The notes below the pieces were generated by a model. The model saw nothing but the letters and a program-made list of their open reading frames with translations. It did not search any database and was not told the origin of the DNA. The position numbers and the translations under genes are program-made. Shown in pieces: positions 1 through 7,136 of a stretch of DNA of 64,000 nt. Numbering within the stretch: the stretch's first letter is position 1; each line of letters starts with the position of its first letter. Location of the stretch: positions 1-64,000 of the forward strand of contig CAJUIT010000018.1 of NCBI GenBank assembly GCA_910586565.1. The letters run 5' to 3'. The DNA is from an uncultured Muribaculaceae bacterium (GTDB lineage: Bacteria > Bacteroidota > Bacteroidia > Bacteroidales > Muribaculaceae).

Positions 1-113
1 ACAATTAGGAAAGAAATGGACTTTTTCATCCTACCATTTTACAATTAAGCTCAAAATTTCACCCATTTAACAAGTTTTAACCAATTGGGGGGGGTAGTTA
101 GGTGTCTTTTAAT

Positions 114-121
114 TAATTTTG
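114..121 (+). promoter_or_regulatory. Candidate -7 promoter box (TAATTTTG)
   Basis: Matches the Bacteroidetes -7 consensus TAnnTTTG and lies about 95 bases upstream of the barrel gene that starts at 215. No TTTG box is seen at the usual 19-21 base spacing; a run of eight Gs lies at 87-94. Moderate to weak support. Confidence 0.4.
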
Positions 122-214
122 CAATGATTTTGTGCAGTCCCCGATGGGAATGCGCACATAAACCACTCTGAGACACATAATTCAACACACATCTTAAACT
201 TAAACAAACACGCA

Positions 215-964
215 ATGAAGAAAATGATTCTTGCAGCTGCTGTTGTTGCAGCAGGCGCTTTCTGCGCAAACGCAGAGGATTACAACCGCGGTGCAATCAC
301 CTATGATCACACCTCACTCGGCCTCAACAAAAACATGAAAGATGCTTTCGACGTTGACGGACTCAGCACCAACGGCATCGGCCTCAACTACGTTCACGGC
401 TTCGGCATCAGCAAATCGCTCCCCATGTTCATCGAAACCGGCCTGAACCTCAACTTCAACTTCGGCTCGGAAAACGTAGGTAAAAAATACACTGTCGGCG
501 ACTACTGGTTGCAGGACAAAATGGTGATGCAGAACATCAACATGCAGATTCCCGTAAACTTCGTTTACAAATTCACTCTCACCGACGACATCACCCTTTC
601 TCCCTACATCGGTCTTAACTTCAAGCTCAACCTCGTAAACAAATACAAAGAAAAAGTCGACACCAACATCTCCGACTCCGACCTCGAAGATATGGGCTAC
701 GACAAAAAAGACCTCGAAGGCGAATGGATCAACACATTCAGCGACACCAACGAGAACATGGGCAGCAAAGACTGGACATGGAACCGCTTCCAGATGGGTT
801 GGCAGATTGGTGTTGGCGTTAACTACAAGCCCTTCTACCTCGGCTTGCAGTACGGCACCGACTTCATCCCCGCCTACAAGCACGAATTCAAAGAAGAAAA
901 CTACAAGGAAACCTACAAAGTCAGCACCGGCACATTCCGTCTGACCCTCGGTTACAACTTCTAA
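215..964 (+). CDS. Small outer-membrane beta-barrel protein (porin family)
   Basis: Predicted outer-membrane protein of 249 residues. A Sec signal peptide is visible (MKKMILAAAVVAAGAFCANA, cut before EDYN). The mature part alternates polar and aromatic residues (GIGLNYVHGF, GWQIGVGVNYKPFYLGLQYG) and the chain ends in a barrel-type strand with terminal Phe (RLTLGYNF), the usual signal for BAM insertion. Residues about 140-185 form an acidic, charged stretch that is probably an extracellular loop. It stands alone: a strong terminator follows and repeat-rich DNA lies beyond. The substrate cannot be inferred; two other small barrels in the window (6.2 and 29.1 kb) have the same general plan but are not close copies by eye. 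Confidence 0.8.
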   Translation: MKKMILAAAVVAAGAFCANAEDYNRGAITYDHTSLGLNKNMKDAFDVDGLSTNGIGLNYVHGFGISKSLPMFIETGLNLNFNFGSENVGKKYTVGDYWLQDKMVMQNINMQIPVNFVYKFTLTDDITLSPYIGLNFKLNLVNKYKEKVDTNISDSDLEDMGYDKKDLEGEWINTFSDTNENMGSKDWTWNRFQMGWQIGVGVNYKPFYLGLQYGTDFIPAYKHEFKEENYKETYKVSTGTFRLTLGYNF

Positions 965-1026
965 TTCCCCATTGAGCGTTTCAACGGAGCCGGCAGGGCC
1001 GCCGGCTCTCCCACTGAAACCTCCAC

Positions 1027-1061
1027 ATCGGCTTCCCCTCCGGGAAGCCGATTTTTTTGCA
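1027..1061 (+). terminator. Rho-independent terminator after barrel gene
   Basis: Perfect 11-bp stem (ATCGGCTTCCC at 1027-1037 pairing with 1042-1052), 4-base loop, then seven Ts. A second GC-rich hairpin (GAGCCGGC...GCCGGCTC, about 989-1010) lies just upstream. It ends transcription of the 215-964 gene. Confidence 0.85.
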
Positions 1062-1133
1062 TCCCCCGCAACGATAGCAGTGAAAATGAACAGAATCTGC
1101 GAGGGCCGGCAGCCACGGGGGGAGAAGTCGCAC

Positions 1134-1684
1134 CTCTCCAAGGTTGCGACTGCGCCACATGATTATTTCCCCACCAAACGGCTCCTCCGGAGCCTGTATG
1201 GCGGGGTTACCGACTACCCCGTGGTCTCCGACCACTCGTTGATGCAAATTTGTGAGGTAACTTTGTTGTTTAAATAGGTTAGTGGCAGAAAGTTACAAGC
1301 CGCCATATATGGCGGCTCTACGTGGGGATGGAGCAGGCACACGAACCGTGCGACAGTAGTGAGGCACGTACTGTAGGGAAGAGATTCGGCGCAGCCGCAC
1401 GTAGAGCCGCCATATATGGCGGCTTGTAATCTTGCCAGAAGCGAGGCAGCAGCGAGTGGTCGGAGACCACGGGGTAGTCGGTAACCCCACCATATAGCCG
1501 CCCTAAGGCGGCGCTTGGTGTGGGACTGGCGATGAAGCGCTCAGCGCAACCTTGGAGAGGTGCGTTGCAAAGATTAATTGACGGTGTGGCGCCAGCGGAT
1601 AGAAAGGTACAAGCCGCCATATATGGCGGCTCTACGTGCGGCAAGCCGAATGCAGCGGAGTAGTGTTTTTAATGGAAAGAATGT
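1134..1684. repeat. Composite palindromic repeat block, left part
   Basis: No convincing gene here. Three recurring modules are seen. Module a is CACCTCTCCAAGGTTGCG (1132-1149, and inverted near 1547-1566). Module b contains ACCCCGTGGTCTCCGACCAC (about 1217-1236, and inverted at 1458-1477), itself holding the small palindrome GTGGTCtccGACCAC. Module c is the 20-bp palindrome AGCCGCCATATATGGCGGCT, at 1298-1317, 1405-1424 and 1612-1631, flanked on one side by TTACA and on the other by CTACGTG. Modules appear in both orientations. All recur on the right side of the orphan gene, at 2.6-3.0 kb. Confidence 0.8.
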
Positions 1685-2448
1685 CAAAGGGCTCTGGCCG
1701 GGCGGTTGCACAGGGGGAGGGTTCGGAGGAACCGTGGGCCTGTGGTTGGGCGGAGTCCGGCACACCGCATGATTCGGACGAGGGTATGGGGCGGGCCATC
1801 ACGGGTGGTGGTCAGGAAGGGGGGAGGGGGTTGTGGAGAGGTGTAGGTGATGAAGGGGATAATGAGGTAGGTTGTGGCGTTGCGGAGGATGATGTGTGGA
1901 GAGGGAGCCGGGGTGATGCGCTGCAGTTGCAGGGGGAATTTGCGGCCTTTTGGGGTGTCTTGATAGTGGAGGATGATGAGGCCGCTGCCGATGTAGGGGA
2001 AAATGGCCCGGCAGATTTCCAGAAAGTTGAGGTGGTTTCTACGGAAGGGACTGTAACTGCGGAAGTTCTGCATGTTGAGCAGAAGGGCGAACTCGGGGTT
2101 GCAACCACGCAGAGAGGAGGGGGTGCGGGGAGAGATGTTCCACAGCTGTTTGTGACCTGGGAGGCGAGTGTGGGTGCTTAGGGTTGCACTCTCGCAGATG
2201 ATGGCGAGGGTGTGGGGAAGGGAGAGTGAGAGGCGGTAGTTTAGATATTGGCGGAGGATGGGGGTGGAGTCGATGCCTGGAGGGTCAATGATGAGCACGG
2301 GAGAGGAAGTTGATGCGCGCTCCAGGCGGGATATGACGATGCGCTCGGCCCGAGAGAGGGGACGGCCGATGAAGCGTGCGAAGCCACGGGAGACGGGCAT
2401 TGGTGGACGCAGCGCCAGAGGGCGGGATGTGGTGAGGAGCTTGCGCAT
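1684..2448 (-). CDS. Orphan hypothetical protein with leaderless-type promoter
   Basis: Not a family I recognise. The 254-residue frame is rich in Leu, Ile, Pro and Arg, with no signal peptide and no clear membrane helix. Hydrophobic stretches such as SPVLIIDPPGIDS (about residues 51-63) and YIGSGLIILHYQD alternate with charged ones as in a folded protein. The main support for a real gene is the -7 box TATCTTTG only seven bases upstream of the ATG, as expected for a leaderless Bacteroidetes mRNA. The gene is boxed in by the palindromic repeat patches. The opposite strand also has an open frame (1636-2181), but it is Gly/Glu/Val-rich and looks like a shadow. The alternative is a non-coding, G-skewed stretch. 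Confidence 0.5.
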   Translation of the reverse strand: MRKLLTTSRPLALRPPMPVSRGFARFIGRPLSRAERIVISRLERASTSSPVLIIDPPGIDSTPILRQYLNYRLSLSLPHTLAIICESATLSTHTRLPGHKQLWNISPRTPSSLRGCNPEFALLLNMQNFRSYSPFRRNHLNFLEICRAIFPYIGSGLIILHYQDTPKGRKFPLQLQRITPAPSPHIILRNATTYLIIPFITYTSPQPPPPFLTTTRDGPPHTLVRIMRCAGLRPTTGPRFLRTLPLCNRPARAL

Positions 2449-2455
2449 CGAGGCG

Positions 2456-2463
2456 CAAAGATA
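2456..2463 (-). promoter_or_regulatory. -7 box TATCTTTG of the orphan gene
   Basis: Exact TAnnTTTG match read on the minus strand, seven bases upstream of the start codon at 2448. This leaves essentially no leader, so translation would have to be leaderless or nearly so. Confidence 0.55.
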
Positions 2464-2589
2464 AAAGGCTTGCCTTTTGAAGAAGGGCTTAAAAGACGCG
2501 AAATGTTCTTATGGGGTGAAAGTTTTCAACTTTTCACAACACCAAAAAAAGGAGTTTTTAGTTGTGAGTTTTTAGAGGCTTCGCGAGGA

Positions 2590-3050
2590 AGCATTCGGCG
2601 CAGCCGCACGTAGAGCCGCCAAATTTGGCGGCTTGTAACTTCCTGTGGCCGGCAACAATAGCCATTATTTGCACCGCACCTCTCCAAGGTTGCGTTGAAC
2701 GCATCATCACCATTCCCCACCAAACGCCGCATTAGGGCGGCTTTATGGTGGGGATTCCCGACAACCCCGTGGTCTCCGACCACTTGCTATATCCACGCTT
2801 CCGGCAAGGTTACAAGCCGCCATATATGGGCGGCTCTACGTGCGGCTACGCCGAGTGCCCGAACCTGCGAAATCCGTGAGATAAAAAACAGCATCTTTCT
2901 GCGAGCGTTAAGGTCGTTAGAGTCTTTAGGGTCTTTAGGGTCGTTAAGGACTCTAAAGACCCTAAAGACTCTCTCATTTTTAATTCATTTCCAGGTTACA
3001 AGCCGCCATATATGGCGGCTCTACGCGCGGCTACGCCGAACGACAGCTTC
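2590..3050. repeat. Composite palindromic repeat block, right part
   Basis: Continues the modules of the left block: a variant palindrome AGCCGCCAAATTTGGCGGCT (2614-2633, the centre changed symmetrically so the palindrome is kept), module a (about 2679-2696), module b (about 2754-2783), a palindrome with one extra G (2815-2835) and a perfect copy at 3001-3020. The copies at 2815 and 3001 share the longer context GGTTACA-palindrome-CTACG.GCGGCTACGCCGA. No gene is supported between 2449 and 3203. Confidence 0.8.
2919..2972. repeat. Perfect 19-bp inverted repeat
   Basis: AGAGTCTTTAGGGTCTTTA at 2919-2937 is exactly complementary to 2954-2972, with a 16-base spacer. The arms themselves contain a tandem GTCTTTAGG. 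It lies between two palindromic repeat copies. It could fold into a long hairpin but has no T-run on either side that would make it an obvious terminator. Confidence 0.85.
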
Positions 3051-3125
3051 CGACAGGCTCTCCATCGGCGTGCATCGGGGTTCACCCCACACTGAGCCGA
3101 AGGGGGCGGAGGCTTGAAAACAACC

Positions 3126-3161
3126 AACGCTGCCGCGACCCGGAGGGGTTGCGACAGCGTT
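3126..3161 (-). terminator. Terminator of the DUF4295-rpmG-rpmB cluster
   Basis: AACGCTG (3126-3132) pairs with CAGCGTT (3155-3161), extended inward by CGCgACCC/GGGTTGCG. On the minus strand the stem is followed by a T-rich tail (GGTTGTTTTC). Confidence 0.7.
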
Positions 3162-3203
3162 GTGTTTGTGAGATAATGTGACGCGCCTGCGAGGGCGCAG
3201 GAA

Positions 3204-3353
3204 TTATTTCAGAACGTCTTTAACGGCATCGTTGGGAACCATTTGTTCCTGGAAGGTGTAAGCGCCTGTTTTGGGCGATTTTACCATTTTAATCACCTTT
3301 GAGTAGGTGCGGCCTTCACCTTTCTGAAGAGATGCGACGGTTTTCTTTGCCAT
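3204..3353 (-). CDS. DUF4295 family small basic protein
   Basis: A 49-residue protein beginning MAKKTVASLQKGEGRTYSK and ending in DAVKDVLK. It is Lys-rich and matches the DUF4295 family, which in Bacteroidetes is encoded next to the ribosomal proteins L33 and L28. That conserved linkage, and its size and charge, suggest it sits on or helps assemble the ribosome, but this is inference. It is the last gene of the three-gene minus-strand set, 30 bases after rpmG, with a terminator about 40 bases beyond its stop. Confidence 0.85.
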   Translation of the reverse strand: MAKKTVASLQKGEGRTYSKVIKMVKSPKTGAYTFQEQMVPNDAVKDVLK

Positions 3354-3383
3354 ATCGAGTCAAAACTTATCGGTTGGTATCTA

Positions 3384-3572
3384 TTATTTAATTTCTTTGT
3401 GAACGGTCACCCTTTTGAGGATGGGGTTGTATTTCTTCAACTCCAGTCGGTCGGTGGTGTTCTTGCGGTTCTTTGTGGTGATGTAGCGGGAAGTGCCGGG
3501 CATTCCGCTGGCCTTGTGTTCGGTGCATTCCAGAATCACCTGCACGCGATTACCTTTTGCTTTCTTTGCCAT
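3384..3572 (-). CDS. rpmG: 50S ribosomal protein L33
   Basis: A 62-residue basic protein with the L33 signature (VQVILECTEHK near the start, then SRYITTKNRKNTTDRLELKKYNP). It is a component of the large ribosomal subunit near the E site. The zinc-binding Cys pairs of C+ forms are absent: only one Cys is seen, so this is a zinc-independent type. It lies 12 bases downstream of rpmB and is co-transcribed with it and with the DUF4295 gene. Confidence 0.96.
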   Translation of the reverse strand: MAKKAKGNRVQVILECTEHKASGMPGTSRYITTKNRKNTTDRLELKKYNPILKRVTVHKEIK

Positions 3573-3584
3573 TTTGCGTAAGTC

Positions 3585-3842
3585 TTAGAAGTCGAGTTGT
3601 TTGATTTCAGTGAGATAACCTTTCGAGGCGGCCTGCTTGAGGGCAGCGTCGAGACCCATCTTGTTGATGGTGCGCAAGCCTGCGTTTGACAGGGTCAGGA
3701 GCACCCAAGTGTCCTGTTCCACCCAGTAGAACTTACGGTTGAATAAGTTCACATTGAAGCGACGCTTTGTGTGACGCTTCGAGTGCGATACGTTATTTCC
3801 TGTAATCGCTTTTTTGCCTGTAATTTGACAAATCTTTGACAT
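3585..3842 (-). CDS. rpmB: 50S ribosomal protein L28
   Basis: An 85-residue protein starting MSKICQITGKKAITGNNVSHSKRHTKR, the L28 signature, with the family's FNVNLFNRKF segment and a basic surface. It is a structural protein of the large subunit. First gene of the rpmB-rpmG-DUF4295 cluster. Candidate promoter elements lie upstream on the minus strand, near 3972-3979 (TTACTTTG, one base off consensus), leaving a leader of about 130 bases. Confidence 0.96.
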   Translation of the reverse strand: MSKICQITGKKAITGNNVSHSKRHTKRRFNVNLFNRKFYWVEQDTWVLLTLSNAGLRTINKMGLDAALKQAASKGYLTEIKQLDF

Positions 3843-4053
3843 GGCTGTTAATGTATTATCTTATTTCTTTGTTGATTAACACGGGGTTGATGTGGCCGCC
3901 ATCTCATTCTCATATCACCCCCGGCTGCATCACTGCCGGCGGCTTTTTACAGAGGAGCCACAAAACAGAGTGCAAAGTAAGTGATTTTTTGCGATTTGAC
4001 CAAATCTATGTTACTTTTTTTTCGTACTTTCGCACTACAAAATATCCACAGCG

Positions 4054-5976
4054 ATGAATCACGGATTTTTCAGAGTGGCCGCTGTTGTGCCACCGGTTAC
4101 GGTGGGCGACCCGGCAGCCAATGCTAAAGCTATCATAGATTTAATAGGGGAGCTCAACTCACGTCAGGTCGACCTGGCGGTGTTCCCCGAACTGAGTGTG
4201 ACCGGCTACACCTGCGGCGACCTTTTTCACTCGTCGCTACTGCTCGACGAAGCCGGCGAGGCCATGCAGGCGATTGCCCGGGCCACAGCCGGAACGGCAG
4301 TGACAGCCATCGTAGGGTGCCCCGTGCGCGTAGGCAACAAGCTGCTCAACTGCGGCGTTGCAGTGGCGAACGGCCGCATTGTGGCATCGGTGCCGAAAAC
4401 CTACCTCCCCAACTACAACGAGTTCTACGAAAAACGCCTCTGGAGCTCAGGGCGCGGCGTGGCCGGCACGGCCTTCGGCGCCCCGCTCGGCAACAACCTG
4501 CTTGTGGAGGTTGCCGGGGTGAAAGTGGGGATAGAGGTGTGTGAGGATTTGTGGACCCCGGTGCCCCCCTCGTGCCACGCATCAATGGCCGGTGCACAAG
4601 TGATAGCCAACCTGTCGGCCTCCGACGACATTATCGGGAAATACAGCTACCTGCGCTCGCTCATAGCCCAACAGTCGGCACGCTGCCTGTGCGGCTACGT
4701 GTATGCCTCGGCCGGATTCGGCGAATCGTCGACCGACCTGGTGTTCGACGGCAAGGCCATAATTGCCGAGAACGGCACCATCCTCGCCTCCAACAGCCGA
4801 TGGAATAGCGGAGCTCAGATTGAAGTGCGCGACATCGACATCGAAGCCATCAACCGCGACCGCCTGCACATAGGCTCATTCAGCGACTGCGCCGACAATG
4901 AAGCCTGCGGCGATTTCACCGTGTGCACCGCCACCGAAAGCCGCCCCGCCACCACCGGACAACCCTTTGAGTTGCTGCGCCATGTGGCGCCCCACCCCTT
5001 CGTTCCCTCCGACGACAGCGCCATCGACAGCCGCTGTGAGGAAATCATCAACATTCAGGTTGCCGGACTCGCCCGCCGACTCGATGCAACACACTGCAAA
5101 TCGCTTGTGATTGGTATTTCGGGGGGCCTCGACTCCACACTGGCCCTGCTTGTGGCCGCGAAAGCGTTCGACCGCCTCGGCCTCCCCCGCAAAGGGATTG
5201 TGGGGGTTACAATGCCGGGATTCGGCACCACGGCCCGCACACGGTCAAACGCTGTGATTCTGATGGAGGGACTCGGCGTTGACATCCGCGAGATTCCGAT
5301 TGCAGCGGCCGTTACGCAACATTTCGCCGACATCAACCACGATGCAGCGGTTCACGACGTGACCTACGAAAACTCGCAGGCCCGCGAACGCACCCAAATT
5401 CTGATGGACCTCGCCAACCAGGTTGGCGGAATGGTGCTCGGAACGGGCGACCTCTCGGAATTGGCTTTGGGATGGGCCACCTACAATGGCGACCACATGT
5501 CGATGTATGGAGTTAATGCGTCGGTGCCGAAAACGTTGGTAAAATATCTGGTGAGATGGTTTGCCATGCGGTCGACCGACAGCAGCGTGGCCAACGCGCT
5601 CACCGACATTATCGACACCCCTATTTCGCCCGAATTGATTCCTGCCGACGAAAACGGCAACATCGCACAGAAAACCGAGGATTTGGTGGGGCCATACGAG
5701 CTGCACGACTTTTTCCTCTACTACACGCTGCGCTACGGGTTCACTCCGCGCCGCATCTATCTGCTTGCCCGCACGGCGTTTCCCAACTACGACGAGGCCA
5801 CAATCAAGCATTGGCTGAGAGTGTTTTTCCGCCGCTTTTTCAATCAGCAGTTCAAACGCTCATGTCTTCCCGACGGGCCCAAGGTCGGCTCGGTGTGCCT
5901 TTCACCTCGCGGCGACTGGCGCATGCCCTCCGACGCCTCCTCTGCCGCATGGCTTCGCCAAGCAGAAGAAGTCTGA
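4054..5976 (+). CDS. nadE: Glutamine-dependent NAD(+) synthetase
   Basis: A 640-residue two-domain enzyme that makes NAD from deamido-NAD, ATP and glutamine-derived ammonia. The N-terminal nitrilase-type glutaminase shows its Glu (FPELSVTGYTCGDLF), Lys (PKTYLPNYNEFYEKRLW) and Cys (GVEVCEDLW), all present. The C-terminal synthetase carries the P-loop pyrophosphatase motif GISGGLDSTLALLV (about residue 353) and the GTGDLSELALGW segment. The length is normal for the glutaminase-fused family, so no separate ammonia source is needed. Single gene. The 3' end runs directly into a polypurine repeat tract. Confidence 0.96.
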   Translation: MNHGFFRVAAVVPPVTVGDPAANAKAIIDLIGELNSRQVDLAVFPELSVTGYTCGDLFHSSLLLDEAGEAMQAIARATAGTAVTAIVGCPVRVGNKLLNCGVAVANGRIVASVPKTYLPNYNEFYEKRLWSSGRGVAGTAFGAPLGNNLLVEVAGVKVGIEVCEDLWTPVPPSCHASMAGAQVIANLSASDDIIGKYSYLRSLIAQQSARCLCGYVYASAGFGESSTDLVFDGKAIIAENGTILASNSRWNSGAQIEVRDIDIEAINRDRLHIGSFSDCADNEACGDFTVCTATESRPATTGQPFELLRHVAPHPFVPSDDSAIDSRCEEIINIQVAGLARRLDATHCKSLVIGISGGLDSTLALLVAAKAFDRLGLPRKGIVGVTMPGFGTTARTRSNAVILMEGLGVDIREIPIAAAVTQHFADINHDAAVHDVTYENSQARERTQILMDLANQVGGMVLGTGDLSELALGWATYNGDHMSMYGVNASVPKTLVKYLVRWFAMRSTDSSVANALTDIIDTPISPELIPADENGNIAQKTEDLVGPYELHDFFLYYTLRYGFTPRRIYLLARTAFPNYDEATIKHWLRVFFRRFFNQQFKRSCLPDGPKVGSVCLSPRGDWRMPSDASSAAWLRQAEEV

Positions 5977-5979
5977 AGT

Positions 5980-6082
5980 CAGAAATCAGAAGCGAGAAGT
6001 CAGAAATCAGAAATCAGAAATCAGAAATCAGAAGTCAGAAGCGAGAAGTCAGAAGGGAGAAGTCAGACGAGAGAAAGGAGAT
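5980..6082 (+). repeat. Degenerate AGAAGTCAG/AAATCAG polypurine repeat tract
   Basis: Starting just after the nadE stop codon, about 100 bases consist of near-tandem units AGAAGTCAG, AGAAATCAG and AGAGAAGTCAG. The same motif recurs at 10.43-10.51 kb and, on the other strand, at 23.52-23.60 kb. It is non-coding; no stem is apparent. Confidence 0.85.
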
Positions 6083-6127
6083 GTTAGGTGGGCAGGGGTT
6101 GAGTTTGCTAACTGCTTAACTTAAAGG

Positions 6128-6169
6128 ACGAGGCGGTGTGACAGGATATTGGATGTCACACCGCCTCGT
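6128..6169. terminator. Strong bidirectional hairpin between nadE and barrel gene
   Basis: A perfect 16-bp stem, ACGAGGCGGTGTGACA (6128-6143) against 6154-6169, with a 10-base loop. It lies between two convergent genes and probably terminates both, though the T-runs on either side are modest (TTGTAAATTGTTT on the plus strand). Confidence 0.75.
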
Positions 6170-6203
6170 TGTAAATTGTTTGGGGGGTTGTTGTCAGGCC
6201 GGA

Positions 6204-6824
6204 TTAGAAGAGGTAGACGGCGCGGACTGTCCAGTAGCGCTCGCGGGCGGCGAAATCCTGAAGTTTCACTGCCTTGAGTGCGTAGGTCATGCCCCACACG
6301 TAGGAACCCTGAATTTGCCAACGCTTGTAGAGTTCAACGCCGAGACCGGCCTGGATGCCGATTGAGCCGCCTGCATATTCCATCGCACGCAGTTTGTTAT
6401 GTGCCACGGTGAAGTTGAACACGGGACCACCGAACACAAACGGCGCCACATAATCCTCAATACCATTCATGCGGGTCCATTTGAAACGGAGGTCGATGGG
6501 AATGGAGAGTGTGTGGAGATAGCTGCGCTCCTTGCCGTAGCCGTCGACACTCCAAATAGGCCAGCGGCCGAGGTCGAGGGTTGCCCCCTGCATGGAGTAC
6601 ATCGCGCCTATGTCGATGCCGAAACCGATGCCGGGAAACATCATTTCACCCTGCACACCGAGAACCGGCCCCACCCCTTTGTCAACCTGCAGCAAATCCT
6701 GCTTGAACAAAAGGTCGGTGAAGTTCACACCGGCCGTCGGGCCCCAGCGGAATTCGGCTTTGGCAGCTGTGGAGGCCACCACAACCATAACGGTCAACAC
6801 TAAAAGTCGGGCTATTCGTTTCAT
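6204..6824 (-). CDS. Outer-membrane beta-barrel protein (PorT-like type)
   Basis: A 206-residue predicted barrel with signal peptide MKRIARLLVLTVMVVVASTAAKA, then a first strand (EFRWGPTAGVNFTDL) typical of the Bacteroidetes porin-family/PorT-like small barrels. It ends in TVRAVYLF with terminal Phe. A Gly-rich segment (GFGIDIGAMYSMQGATLDLG, residues about 70-90) and RFKWTRMNGIEDYVAPFVFGG are further strands. It is monocistronic, with its own promoter at 6902-6934 and terminator at 6128-6169. Function is unknown; structural or transport roles are both possible. Confidence 0.75.
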   Translation of the reverse strand: MKRIARLLVLTVMVVVASTAAKAEFRWGPTAGVNFTDLLFKQDLLQVDKGVGPVLGVQGEMMFPGIGFGIDIGAMYSMQGATLDLGRWPIWSVDGYGKERSYLHTLSIPIDLRFKWTRMNGIEDYVAPFVFGGPVFNFTVAHNKLRAMEYAGGSIGIQAGLGVELYKRWQIQGSYVWGMTYALKAVKLQDFAARERYWTVRAVYLF

Positions 6825-6901
6825 TTCAATTATAGGGTGATGATGTGTGAATCAATTCTAATCAGCTGAGGGTAACACAGATTTTTCAGCTGAAACAATC
6901 G

Positions 6902-6934
6902 CAAAGTTAGGCATAAATGCCGCAAACGGGCAAA
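6902..6934 (-). promoter_or_regulatory. Bacteroidetes promoter of the 6.2-kb barrel gene
   Basis: On the minus strand TTTG (6931-6934) is followed after 21 bases by TAACTTTG (6902-6909). Both boxes and the spacing fit the Bacteroidetes sigma-ABfr consensus. The leader would be about 70 bases. Confidence 0.7.
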
Positions 6935-6998
6935 TTGCACATTTAAAAAGAGTTAAGTATGTCGTAAAAATTATTACGTATATGAGAAAGATGGACAC

Positions 6999-7118
6999 TT
7001 TATATCCTTGTCGGAGTTTTATCGGCGCCTTTCGTCCTCATCTTCAGTCGTGTAGCACGCTACACTCCTTCATCTTCGGGCAAAAATCGCTCGAAAAAAC
7101 TTCCGTCAATGATATAAA
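6999..7118. repeat. Imperfect 120-bp inverted-repeat element beside hisS
   Basis: Outer arms TTTATATCcTTGtCGGA (from 6999) and its near-complement ending GATATAAA (7111-7118) enclose a central hairpin GTGTAGC-AC-GCTACAC (7050-7065). The middle parts do not pair well; CATCTTC occurs on both sides as a direct repeat. It ends about 20 bases from the hisS stop. Its build (long weak arms, short perfect central stem) resembles the 128-bp element family at 19.3 and 43.5 kb, but the sequence differs. Confidence 0.6.
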
Positions 7119-7136
7119 ATAATTTCCACGACCTAC

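Noticed and set aside
1636..2181. Plus-strand frame opposite the orphan gene
   Set aside because: Gly/Glu/Val-rich shadow of a G-rich strand, begins inside a repeat, no promoter box or start signal; the minus-strand frame has an exact -7 box.
1298..3020. CRISPR-like array
   Set aside because: Repeats are irregularly spaced, in both orientations and mixed with other modules; no cas genes are nearby.
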